From: Voacanga thouarsii
Lineage: Eukaryota; Streptophyta; Magnoliopsida; Gentianales; Apocynaceae
Reading direction: 5' to 3'
Assembly (NCBI GenBank): GCA_026120185.1
Contig: JANUWF010003366.1
Span: 1,426,001-1,490,000, forward strand
Length of the DNA: 64,000 nucleotides
A program made the translations under genes and the position numbers. The stretch's first letter is position 1; every line of letters begins with the position of its first letter. Below, piece by piece: positions 21,596 to 32,762 of the stretch. The notes beneath the pieces are model-generated. The model was not told the origin of the DNA. It worked only from the letters and a program-made list of their open reading frames with translations, and ran no database searches.

Positions 21596-23491
21596 CTTAT
21601 CCAACAAAACTAATTTTAGAAAAAATCTACCACATGAATGACAAAACTCATATCCAAGTACGAAAAAGAATTACAACGTTGCTTAACAATGAAAATCACT
21701 AAAAATTTTGAAAAAATTTCACAAAAATAATATGGAAAATATTTCTTTAACACCATTCTCCCCCCCCCCTCCCCCCACACACACACACTGAAACTAGGCA
21801 TTGTCCTGAATGGCCAAAAATATAACAATAAAAGCAAAGCCAAGAAGACCAAAATCAATAAAATGGAAGAATAGAGAAAAGAAAATACTTCCATTGCGAA
21901 TTAGCTCCAAAAGTTCCAAACTTTTAAATTTTGAAAACTCAAAAATTTTCCAAAGTAGTAGCACAATACCATGAACACACCAAGATGATGATAGAAACTT
22001 GGAAAAAGAATATCACCAAACAACTCCCCCACACTTAAATTGGACAATGTCCTCATTGGTGAAGAATTAACACATTAAAGCATCTCCAAAGGGACCAACA
22101 ATGATATAGGGGTAGAAAGTTTAAGTAATACTCCCCAAGTGCAATAAAGTGCTAATAGATATCAAAACTAGAAATAGAGAGAATGTCTTGTTCAAGAGGA
22201 CTTTATTCTTACCTATAAAATAAAACATAAATAAAAGCACAAAGAAAATAATAACAAAAGAAAAACATACCTAAATAAAAAAAAAACAAACTAAAGAAAA
22301 ATGCTAAAAAAATCCTAAGAAAACAAATAAAGACATGACTCACTTCCCTACACTTAAGATGGAAAATATTTTCCTTATTTGAGAAGAGAAAAGATACTAA
22401 ACCACTCCAAACATAAAATAAAGAGACAAACTCTTTCCACTCATTATGTTTCCTCATCAAACCTTTGTCAAAGAAATTTAAGCTCAAAGTATAAAATAGG
22501 CAAGATGAATGTAGAAAGAATGTAGGGTTTTAAAAAATAGAGGGTTCGTGGAGAATATTAATTGCAATGAATATACATGCAGGACCCACTTCCATAATAC
22601 TCTTTTAGACATGCAAATCAAGTTTTCAACACAAAATTGTAAATTATATCCAAAAAGTGTGTAAACCTGAGAATCACCACTTAAACCTTCAAAAAATTTG
22701 CCACAATTGAAATTCCCCTTAAAACTTAGTATTTAAATTTTCAAAGATGGGATCAAAAAATTCTTTCTTTTCAATGCTTCTACAAATACCAAGTTACCTC
22801 CTTGAAATTGGGCTAAAAGGTAGATTTTGTCAACATCCTTCAAGGGATTTTTATGATGAATCACGTCTAACTCTTTGAGATATGTTAAACTCTATACATC
22901 ATCATTTGGACCATTATTCTCTAAGAATGGAGAGGAGCCTATGAAATCATGTGACAAAGAGAGATTAGAAGTATTAGCACATAGAGAAGAATCAAATACC
23001 TCCCTTTCCACATTGGGCAATTGTTCCTCATATCCTTTCTCCTTTTCTTGGGGAATCTCTTGTACAAGTGTATGGATCTTTATGGCATCTTCAACCAATT
23101 TGGCTAGTTGTGTTCTTTGATGGTTCATTCATTGGAATGATTCTTCATGCCACCTAATAGACATATTTGTGTTGGCAACAAAGGATTTGATTGAAGCTTC
23201 AAGTGACATCTCACTAAAAGCATTAATCTCAGCTTGTAACCTTGCCAACATATCATCATTATAGCTATTTTGACATTGTGCCCATCAATAATTATTCATG
23301 ATGATGTTTTGAATCTCGCACCCAAAGAAAAACAGAAATCAAATCGAAAAAAATAAAAACAAACAAAAATCAAGAAAAAATAGGGAAAAAAATACGCAAA
23401 TTAGAAATATTCACAAACTACCTAAATACAAAAGTTAGTGGTATATACAAATACAACAAAAGCTAAAACGACAAGACTTGAGCGTTTCCAT
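21596..23491 (-). mobile_element. Element C internal, central region with gag-like ORF
   Basis: In minus sense this matches 36160-37690 of element A. It has the gag-like frame (23128-22892), the decayed equivalent of the second ORF, and two polypurine-like tracts (plus strand cactcccccacacttaaa-like at 22026-22041 and ccctacacttaag at 22346-22358). A run of C with CACACA (21760-21786) is a small low-complexity tract. It is interrupted on the left by solo LTR 2 and on the right by the copia element. Confidence 0.65.
22892..23128 (-). pseudogene. Gag-like ORF 1 of element C (N-terminally truncated frame)
   Basis: The 78-residue frame MNHQRTQLAKLVEDAIKIHT...NDDV matches the centre and C-terminus of ORF 1 in element B (HQRIQLAKLVEDAIKAHT) and element A (HQRTQLAKLVENAIKAHT). 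The upstream part, coding for the equivalent of NLQARIDVFCETPLEASMHS, is present at about 23250-23130 but out of frame or broken: the expected DNY start lies near 23300. It is probably a helical, coiled-coil-like protein of about 130-170 residues. I do not recognise a Pfam family; a relation to gag is inferred from its position just after the primer site. Confidence 0.45.
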
Positions 23492-25789
23492 TGATGGGAT
23501 TTCTATACCACAATAACGATTACTGTGGCGGAAACTAAGAAATCCAAGCCCCAAGATCAAGAGCATGTGATTTAAAACAGGTTAAACAAGGAACAAAAGG
23601 TAACAGTTTTACCTTTCTTTGTGCGTCTGAAAAATAAAATTTTCCTTCTTCTTGTTTGACGATTGTGGTGCGATCCAGCAATCCTCTTGATCAAATACCA
23701 TGAGAGTCGAATGTCCAGCTACTACAATCACAGTGTATGATTATCTCTAATAGAAATCCACATGGTGGATCACACTTAAGCACTAAGATTTTTCTGTGCT
23801 AGCATAAACCAAGGATGGAGACTAGGATTTTGATGAAGAACAACGAGAGAGAGAGAAGAGAAGGGGCCGTGTGTGCCCTAGGGTTTTGGAGTTGTTTTCA
23901 TATGTCTTTCTTTTCAGAAGGAATCGTACATATATCCTATATCTCATGAAAAAATCCTGTTGAAAGTACTCCATCTTAGAATTCTAAAATAATTAGAATT
24001 CTCTAATTGTAATTGGAACCATCAAATTTTCACAATTATAATTTGGTCCATAAATTATAACTAATTATAATTTGGCCACAACAACTTCTCTTTCTCGCAA
24101 TTAACCCCACTATGTTATCAAATAATATCTTGAGTATATAATCCTCTATTGTGTGTGACCTATTAAGTTTTCCAGTCAATTGGTAGCGAATATGAATTAA
24201 TCAAAATGTCTTTGAGATTAATAATCTATAATTAATTAGAATTAATCATATCAATTCTAATAAAGATTGGATTATTAATTCATCAATTAATAAATACATA
24301 TTTCCATATTATGATCGGTATCTAGCAACACATCATAACCATCCAAGAGTCCAGGAAGTCAAGTGGCTTGACACGAACCCTTCAATAACAAACTATAGTG
24401 TAATTAACTCCTTTCACCATACAATATCTCATTCAATTTGGAATACGGAATTAGTGCCAACTCCCTCCAGAATATATTAATTCTGGCCCGAATATAATAG
24501 TACTTGTGCCAGGAACCCACTACTCTAGATGTGTATCAATTGAAACTGTTTTCAATACACAGTTGCCTTAGCCAAGGACTTCTCGAGTAGTAATTCCTAC
24601 AAGTGGCCGTGAGATATTTGCCCCTACTATTAGGAGTGGTGAATCTTTTTTTAACCCTCTCAACTACTTTCGTTTACCTCACAATATACCCAATATCCAT
24701 CCCAAAGGCAGCCCTCGATCGAACTCTGAAGATTGGAATCAAAGTACAATGCTCAGCAAATAAAGTACCTTGGAGATATCAAGTCTAAGGATACTTGCAC
24801 TTTTGCTATGTTGAGATTATATCACTGGCACTAAATAGTTATCCATGTGATTATCTCAAAGTTAGGTCATCCAATGAACTTGTTCCATGAACAAGCATCC
24901 ATGTGTTAACTTTGAGTATCTCAATACCTACGGTTATAAGCACCACCGCCTGATCAAATCAGGAAGTCTAACACATGCTAGTCTTAACGCATTAATGATG
25001 CCCTGCTCATTAATACTATGACTAGGGATTATTTAAGTACTAACACCATCTAGTGTAGTAGGAATCTCATATTATGATTTCCTTAACACAGTGTTGTACT
25101 AGGGACTTTATCGAATAGTTATATTACATAAAGTAAACAAAAGAAACTGTAAGATAAATAATGCCTTTTATTAAAATAAAATGTGTCATATACAATGTAC
25201 AAGTGATTGCCTCTATGGTACAACACTAACAAACTCCCACTTGCACTAGAGCCAATCATTCATGTATCTAATACCGAATGACTCAACATGACAATGCTCA
25301 GCAAACAAAGTACCTTGAAGATCTCAAGTCTAAGGATACCTGCACGTTTGCTATGTTGAGATGATATCACTGGCTCTAAATAGTTATCCATGTGATTATG
25401 TCATAGCTAAGTCATCCAATGTACTTGTTTTATTAACAATCATCCATGTGTTAACTTTGAGTATCTCAATACTCACGTATATGAGAAACACCGCCTGATC
25501 AAATTAGGAAGTCTAACACATGTTAATCTTAAAGCATTAATAATGTCCTATCTCATTGATATTACGACTAAGGACTATTTAAGTACTAACACTATACAAT
25601 GTAGTAGAAATCTCATATCATGATCTCTATCATGATTTCCTTAACACAGTGTTGTACTAGGGTCTTTATTTAACAATTATATTACACAAAAGTAAACAAA
25701 AGAAACTGTAAGATAAATAACGTCTTTTATTAAATAAAATGTGTCATATACAACGTACAAGTGAATGCCTCTATGGCATAACACTAACA
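23492..25789 (-). mobile_element. Internally deleted copia element: LTR, PPT remnant, partial LTR
   Basis: In minus sense: part of a 5' LTR (25789-about 25294), a roughly 60-bp internal remnant ending in the polypurine tract GCAAGTGGGAGTT (about 25252-25231), then a 3' LTR (about 25230-23492) opening TGTTAGTGTTGTACCATAGA. Nearly the whole internal region is lost. Flanks tccat (23487-23491) and tctat (25790-25794) fit a 5-bp target duplication with one change. The insertion lies next to the primer site of element C. The LTR belongs to the family at 27840-34493 and 49185-55212, whose sense-strand start and tract are typical of Ty1/copia elements. Confidence 0.8.
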
Positions 25790-25793
25790 TCTA

Positions 25794-25811
25794 TCCCTAG
25801 CAACAGTGTCA
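25794..25811 (-). other. Primer binding site of element C (tRNA-Asp type)
   Basis: The minus strand reads TGACACTGTTGCTAGGGA, 14 of 18 bases like TGGCGCCGTTGCCGGGGA, the complement of plant tRNA-Asp 3' ends used by Athila-lineage elements. All four differences are transitions. It lies 6 bases after the LTR end. Confidence 0.75.
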
Positions 25812-25817
25812 AAAACT

Positions 25818-27391
25818 TGATGTGTAAATTTTAGGTGCAAACAATCATCAATTTTAAATCCATCCCTTAGTCAAGTTTTAATTAAGACATTAATCCCAAA
25901 ATACACATACAAGCAAGTATATTCATCACAAGCATAGTGTAGGAAATTAACGAGTATCGATCCTCAAAGGAATAAGTACATACTAATCACTTTTCATTCA
26001 TTATTCAACCGACTCCAAATAAAGTAAGAAAATAATAAAAAAATAAAAATATATATATACAACTCAAGGATGTAGGCTTATGCAATTTAGACAATTATCC
26101 TAGAAAACATGATAATGAACCAACTAACAATTCTCTCAATTAATTATTATCTTGGCATCATAGAGGAAGGCAAAGTAAAATTCAATCGTTTCTCAAGTCA
26201 TGAATTTACATAGGTAAATTCCACTTCGTTTGTCAATCCATGAAATCCTATATATTGATTCATATTAACATATTTGTCAATCAAGCTAACATAACCAAAA
26301 CATGCATTAAGCTCATCATTCATACCCTGATTCAATTAGCAGATTTATCAATTAAGTCATCCAAACCAAAACATGCATTACTCTCAATTCCTTAAAATTA
26401 TGAAATTAGCTAATGACCCTATGTCAAGGCAAAATCAACTTAACCTTTGATCAATTAGTTCTAAAATCCTAACTTCATCGTTCAAATCTATTAAGATTCA
26501 ACAACTATAAAATCAATGCAATAAAAATCCTAACATCATTTTATCGAGTCAATTAGAAGAACTCTCATCAATGACCAATGAAATCGAATAATCAAATACC
26601 AAAGATGACAAAAAATTGATCTAATAACTAAATTAACACAAAATCATGAATCCCAAAATATTGTTAAATTACAATCAAAATATTGAATACATCATTGCTA
26701 AAGGAAAAGAAGACAAAGAGAAAAGAAAGCACTCATAGACAAGCCTCTTTCTTCTTCCTTGAAGACTCCCTTGAACAATCCTTCTTGATTTAGGTGAATT
26801 CCTCCTTCAGTGGGAGATTCTGAATGTCTACTCTTTAATTCACCTCTATCTTTTTTATATATCTAACCCTTATGTTTTCTTGTGCTTTTATAGGCCTCTT
26901 AGATGCCAATTTTATGTCTGATACCAAAACCATTGGATAAGCCCTAATTTCGTGTACAAAATATTCACCACCAGAGCATACCTGCCGCCGGGAACCTTCG
27001 ACCCACTTGGTGCCAGGTGCCTTTTGTTCTTCCCCTAATTTTTCTCTGTTTTTGGACGTTTCTCCTTGGTAGACAGACTGGACCCAGCGCCAGGTGCACT
27101 TGCTAGACCTAGCGCCTAGCCTGTTCTCAAATTTTCCTGAAGCTTGCTCAATTTCTTCTACTTTAGCAAAATGGACCTAGTACCCGGTCCATTGGTTGGG
27201 CCTGGTGCTAGGTCTATTCTAGTTGTGTGTACTTTCTACTCAATTTTAACTTAAATCTGCACATATTTGTCAAAAACATATTTTACAAGCAAAATGTCAA
27301 ATAGGAAGGAATATGCCTAGTTATTACAACAAATGTGTCTTAAAACAACCTCAAATAACTAGTAAAATAATGGTGATTTTAACCCATGTCA
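25818..27391 (-). mobile_element. 5' LTR of element C
   Basis: In minus sense it starts TGACATGGGTTAAAATCACC at 27391 and ends TACACATCA at 25818, followed by the primer site. It is uninterrupted, 1574 bp, and alignable with 38597-40128. TATA-like CCTATAAAAGC lies at about 26884-26894 (minus), and the GC-rich motif array at about 26980-27205. ORFs are absent. Confidence 0.8.
26884..26894 (-). promoter_or_regulatory. TATA box of the element C 5' LTR
   Basis: The minus strand reads CCTATAAAAGC. The equivalent is present in the 3' LTR (about 15784-15794) and as CTATATAAGC at 39123-39132 in the A/B LTR. It lies between the GC-rich motif array and the transcribed end, fitting a U3 promoter. Confidence 0.55.
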
Positions 27392-28102
27392 GCAACCAAC
27401 TCTATCAACTAAACTAGAATTTCTGCAAACCTTCATCAAAGAATTTCGGCCAGCTCTAAATGCTAGAGCACTCTCCACTTCTCTTCCATGTCTTTATTAA
27501 TTAAGTGAACCACCATTGAAGAGCTAGAAACCTTCAAGGATAAAACACCATCGGTAATCTTCTACCACAAAAACCTCCATCAATTCCTCAACCATTTCTT
27601 AAATTCAAAATGTGAATATGCTTCTAGGCACCCTCTCTCTTAGCAAAACCTTAATACCACTCCTAGCACGGCTATTCAGCCATCATCAATCCAAGAACAC
27701 TCTCACCTTCTTCTAATTTTGTTTCTAATTCTCCTAAGAACACCAAGAATATACACTACTTTTATTCAATCATTTAGCCACTTCTAAACATCCCAAACCA
27801 CTCTAAAATCTTCAAAACAACTAGAGTGCAACTTATTCTTATTGGGTATCTTACGCATATCATATATGGCATAGTGGAAAATTAAAACGAGATACCATCC
27901 CAGGATCTGCATATGTGTGGAAAACAAAACATAAAGAGAACAAAGGTTACAACTTTTTACCTTTCTTTGATTGTCTGAAGAACAAAATTTTTCTTCTTCA
28001 AGTCTGAGGCGCGATCCAGCAATCCTCTTGATCAAAGACCATGAGAGTTGAATGTCCAACCACTATAATCATAATGTGTGATTATCTCTAACAGCAATCT
28101 GT

Positions 28103-28439
28103 TGGGTATCTCAGGCTCGTATTCTATACGGCGCAGCGAAAAATAAGACGATATACCATCCCAGGACCCACCTATGTGTGAAAAATAAGACATAAAGATA
28201 ATAAAGGTAACAACTTTTACCTTTGTTTGATCATCCGAAGAATAAAATTTCTTCTTTAAGTCGAGGGCCGATCCAGCAATCCTCTTGATCAAACTCCACG
28301 ACAGTTGAATGTCCAAACACTATAATCACAGTGTATGATTATCTCTAACAGTAATCTACACAAAGGATACACTCAAGCACTAAGATTTTCTATACTAGCA
28401 GAAAAAAATGGCGGCTAGGGTTCTTCACGATTTCAACAA

Positions 28440-28490
<51 letters not shown>

Positions 28491-29251
28491 AGATCGTGTG
28501 TTACTAGGGTTGGAATTGTATCGTGTATCTTACACAAGAATAGGTATCGTATATCATCCTATGACTCATGAAAAATCCTTCTTAAAACACTCCAACTGAG
28601 AATTCTAAAACAGTTAGAATTCCCTATTTGTAATTGGAAACATCAAGTTCTCACAATTACAATTTAGACCATATATTATAACTAATTATAATTTGTCCAC
28701 AACAACTTCTCTTTCTCGCAATTAACCCCACTATGTTATCAAATAACATCTTGAGTATATAATCCTCTATTGGGTGTGACCTATTAGGTTTCCCAGTGAA
28801 TGGGTAGCAAACATGCATTAATTCAAACGTCTTTGACAATCCATAACTAATTAGAATTAATCATATTAATTCTAATCAGGATTGGCCTAATAATTCATCA
28901 ATTAATAAATCCATATTCCCATATCATGAGCGGTATCTAGCAACACATCAGGACCACCCAAGAGTCTAGGAAGTCTAACACATGCTAGTATTAACACATT
29001 AATGATGTCTTGTCTCATTAATATTACGACTACGGACTATTTAAGTACTAACACCATACAGTGTAGTAGGAATCTCATATTATGATCTCTATCATGATCT
29101 CCTTAACACAGTGTTGTACTTGAGACTTTATCGAACAGTTATATTACTTAAAAGTAAACAAAAAAACTGTTGGATAAAAAATGCCTTTTATTAAAATAAA
29201 ATGTGTCATATAAATTGAACAAGTGATTGTCTCTAGGGCACAACACTAACA
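28103..29251 (-). mobile_element. Nested copia LTR with a ~0.7 kb internal deletion
   Basis: On the plus strand it runs from TGTTGGGTATCTCAGGCTCG to cacaacactaaca. The flanking bases caatc (28098-28102) and aaatc (29252-29256) fit a target duplication with one change. At about 28967-28982 the sequence jumps from the segment ending aagagtctaggaagtc to the downstream taacacatgctag, skipping about 0.7 kb present in sister LTRs; the intact sisters carry caggaagtc on both sides of the missing part. Confidence 0.8.
28443..28487. repeat. (GA)n microsatellite in a copia LTR
   Basis: About 22 GA units at a fixed position in the LTR. Sister copies have GA and AAG tracts here, so frames read through it are not genes. 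Confidence 0.95.
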
Positions 29252-29348
29252 AAATCCACACAGAGAATGACATTCAAGCACCAAGATGTTTATGTGCTGG
29301 CATAAACCAAAATGGTGGCTAGGGTTCTTCTTGTTTTTTAGGAAAAAC

Positions 29349-29379
<31 letters not shown>

Positions 29380-29421
29380 GAAGAAGAAGAAGAAGAAGAA
29401 GAAGAAGAAGAAGAAGAAGAG
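29349..29421. repeat. (GA)n(AAG)n compound microsatellite in a copia LTR
   Basis: GA repeats (29349-29372) run into about 15 AAG units. The second LTR body has the same compound tract at 30871-30945, supporting their origin by duplication. Confidence 0.95.
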
Positions 29422-30867
29422 ATGGAGTTGTTATTTTCGGCGTCCAAAATCCTCTCAAGCTAGGGTTTCGTATGTCTTACACATATCACGAAAAACCTGC
29501 TCAAAATTACTCCATCTCAGAATTTTAAAACTATTAGAATTCCGTAATTGTAATTGGAAACATCAAGTTCTCACAATTACAACTTGGACCATAAATTATA
29601 ACTAATTATAATTTGTCCATAACAACTTCTCTTTCTCGCAATTAACCCCACTATGTTATCAAATAATATCTTGAGTATATAATCCTCTATTGTGTGTGAC
29701 CTATTAGGTTTCCCGGTGAATTGGTATCCAACATGAATTAATCCAAATGTCTTTGACATTAATAATCCATAATTAATTAGAATTAATCCTATTAATTCTA
29801 ATCAGGATTGGTTTATTAATTCATCAATTAATAAACTCATATTCCTATATCATAAAGCGGTATCTAGCAATACATCATGACCACCCAAGAGTTCAGGAAG
29901 TCAAGTGGCTTGACATGAACCCTTCAATAACAAACTTCAGTGCAATTAACTTCTTTCACCATACAATATCTCATTCGGTTTGGAGTACAGAATTAGTGCT
30001 ACCTCCCTCCAGAATTAATTCTGGCCCGAATACAATAGTACTTGTACCAGGAATCCACTACTCTAGATGTGTATCAATTGGAACTATTTCCAATACATAT
30101 ATGCCTTGGCCAAAGACTTTTCAAGTAGTAATTCCTATGAGTGGCCGTGAGATATTCACCCCTAATGGTGAATCATTTATTGGCCCTCTCAACTACTTTC
30201 ATTTACCTCGAAATGTACCCAATATCCATCCTATAGGTGGCCCTCGATTGAGCTCCAGAGATTGGAATCAAAGTAAAATGCTTAGCAAACAAAGTACCTT
30301 AGAGATCTCAAGTCTAAATATACTTGTACGTTTGCTATATTGAGATTATTTCACTGGCACTAAATAGTTATCCATGTGATTATCTCAAAGTTAGGCCATC
30401 CAATGAACTTATTCCATTAACAAGCATCCATGTGTTAATTTTGAGTATCTCAATACTCACGGTTATGAGAACCACCACCTGATCAAATCAGGAAGTCTAA
30501 CACATGCTAGTCTTAATGCATTAATGATGTCCTGTCTCATTAATACTATGACTAGGGACTATTTAAGTACTAACACCATCCAGTGTAGTAGGAATCTCAT
30601 ATCATGATCTCTATTATGATTTCCTTAACATAGTGTTGTACTAGGGACTTTATCGAACAGTTATATTACTTAAAGTAAACAAAAGAAACTGTAAGATAAA
30701 TAATGCCTTTTATTAAAAAAAAATGTGTCATATACAATGTACAAGTGATTGTTTCTAGGGCACAACACTAACAAAATCCACACGGAGGATGACATTCAAG
30801 CACCAAGATGTTTATGTGCTAGCATAAACCAAAATGGCAGCTAGGGTTCTTCTTATTTTTTAGGAAA

Positions 30868-30870
<3 letters not shown>

Positions 30871-30909
<39 letters not shown>

Positions 30910-30945
30910 AGAAGAAGAAGAAGAAGAAGAAGAAGAAGAAGAAGA
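30871..30945. repeat. (GA)n(AAG)n compound microsatellite, second LTR body
   Basis: GA repeats to about 30905, then about 13 AAG units; the counterpart of 29349-29421. Confidence 0.95.
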
Positions 30946-32762
30946 GATGGATTTGTTTTTTTTGGCATCCAAAATCCTCTCAAGCTAGGGTTTCGTATGT
31001 CTTACACATATCACGAAAAACCTGCTCAAAATTTCTCCATCTCAGGATTCTAAAATAATTAGAATTCCTTAATTGTAATTGGAAACATCAAGTTTTTACA
31101 ATTACAACTTGGACCATAAGTTATAAATAATTATAATTTGTCCATAACAACTTCTCTTTCTCACAATTAACCCCACTATGTTATCAAATAACATCTTGAG
31201 TATATAATCCTCTACTGTGTATGACCTATTAGGTTTCCCAATCAATTGGTAGCGAATTTGAATTAATCTAAATGTCTTTGAAATTAATAATCCGTAATTA
31301 ATTAGCATTAATCATATTGATTCTAATAAGGATTAGTTTATTAATTATCAATTAATAAACCTATATTCCCATATCATGAGCGGTATCTAGCAACACATCA
31401 TGTCCACCCAAAAGTCCAGGAAGTCAAGTGGCTTGACATGAATCCTTCAATAACAAATTACAGTACAATTAACTCCTTTTACCATACAATATCTCATTCG
31501 GTTTGGAGTACAAAATTAGTGGCAACTCCCTCCAGAATATATATTAATTCTGACCCGAATACAATAGTACTTGTGCCAGGAACCCACTACTCTAGATGTG
31601 TATCAATTGGAACTATTTCTAATATATATATATATGCATTGGCTAAAGACTTCTCGAGTAATGATTCCTACAAATGGCCGTGAGATATTTGCCCCTACTA
31701 TTAGGCGTGAAGAATCCTTTATTAACCCTCTCAACTACTTTCGTTTACCTCATAATGTACCCAATATCCATCCTATAGGTGGCCCTTGATCGAGCTCCAA
31801 AGATTGGAATCAAAGTACAATGCTTAACAAACAAAGTACCTTGGAGATCTCAAATCTAAGGATACTTGCACGTTTGCTATATTAAGATTATATCATTAGT
31901 ACTAAATAGTTATCTATGTGATTATCTCAAAGCTAAGTCATCCAATAAACTTGTTCCATTAACAAGCATCCTTATGTTAACTTTGAGTATCTCAATACTC
32001 ACGGATATGAGAACCACTACCTGATCAAATCAGGAAGTCCAACACATGCTAGTCTTAATGCATTAATGATGTTCAGTCTCATTAATACTACGACTAGGGA
32101 CTATTTAAGTACTAATACTATACAGTGTTGTAGGAATCTCATATCATAATCTCTATCATGATTTCCTTAACATAGTGTTGTACTAGGGATTTTACCTAAC
32201 AGTTATACTACACAAAGGTAAACAAAAGAAACTATACGATAAATAATAATTTTTATTAAAATAAAGTGTGTCATATATAACGTACAAGTGAATGCCTCTA
32301 AGGCATAACACTAACAATTCTCTCTTTTAACATATTTTATAACACCAAATCAATCAAAGATCTTCTTTCACTCGAATCGAACAAGTATTTTTTTTCTTTC
32401 AAGTCAAGAAGTTCAAGAAGGTAAACCAAGTTTAAAAAACATCATTTCATATTCATTTTTTTCATCTCTCTTATTCCTTATATTACTCTTCTTCTCAATC
32501 TCCTCTTGACCGAAATGATTGGTGGTCATGAACGGACCTTTCCATTTGGACTCTCAAAGGTGTTCAATAAGGCAATCAAGTTTTTGATTATCAAACATCG
32601 TCTTCAAAACGATCATCAAGACAAATATTTTGACCTAACATTTTTATTTCTTTTGAATTCAAGTGGTATAGTATGATGTCAATATAGAAGGGTTGATGTG
32701 ATTTATGATGATGTTGGGGAAATATTTATGGCATGAGTGATCTTATGATAATGGTTGAGACA

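Larger units (their letters stand above)
10496..27391 (-). mobile_element. Athila-like non-autonomous element C, interrupted by three later insertions
   Basis: In minus sense: 5' LTR 27391-25818, primer site 25811-25794, internal region (25793-16350), polypurine tract and 3' LTR 16349-10496. Removing a copia element (23492-25789) and two gypsy solo LTRs (11258-15500, 17275-21590) leaves an element of about 6 kb. The only recognisable ORF is a short gag-like frame shared with elements A and B; no pol was seen. The primer site resembles the complement of a tRNA-Asp 3' end, as in the Athila lineage. Outer flanks (catat at 10491-10495, gcaac at 27392-27396) do not match, so the two LTRs may come from different insertions. 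Confidence 0.75.
27840..32316 (-). mobile_element. Compound tandem array of copia LTRs with ATTCT target duplication
   Basis: The array is bounded by ATTCT on both sides (27835-27839, 32317-32321). Parts on the plus strand: LTR head 27840-28102; a nested LTR 28103-29251; LTR body 29252-30773; a second LTR body 30774-32316. Both bodies begin at the same internal point (aaatccacac, then gaatgacattcaagcacc or similar) right after a ctaaca LTR end, so they are direct repeats of about 1.5 kb. Sense strand is minus. No copia pol was seen. The simplest reading is one insertion, a nested second insertion, then unequal crossing-over. Confidence 0.85.

Noticed and set aside
28408..29528. Frames with Arg-Glu, Arg-Arg or Leu/Ser runs at 28408-28599 and 29246-29528
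   Set aside because: Translations of GA and AAG tracts in copia LTRs.
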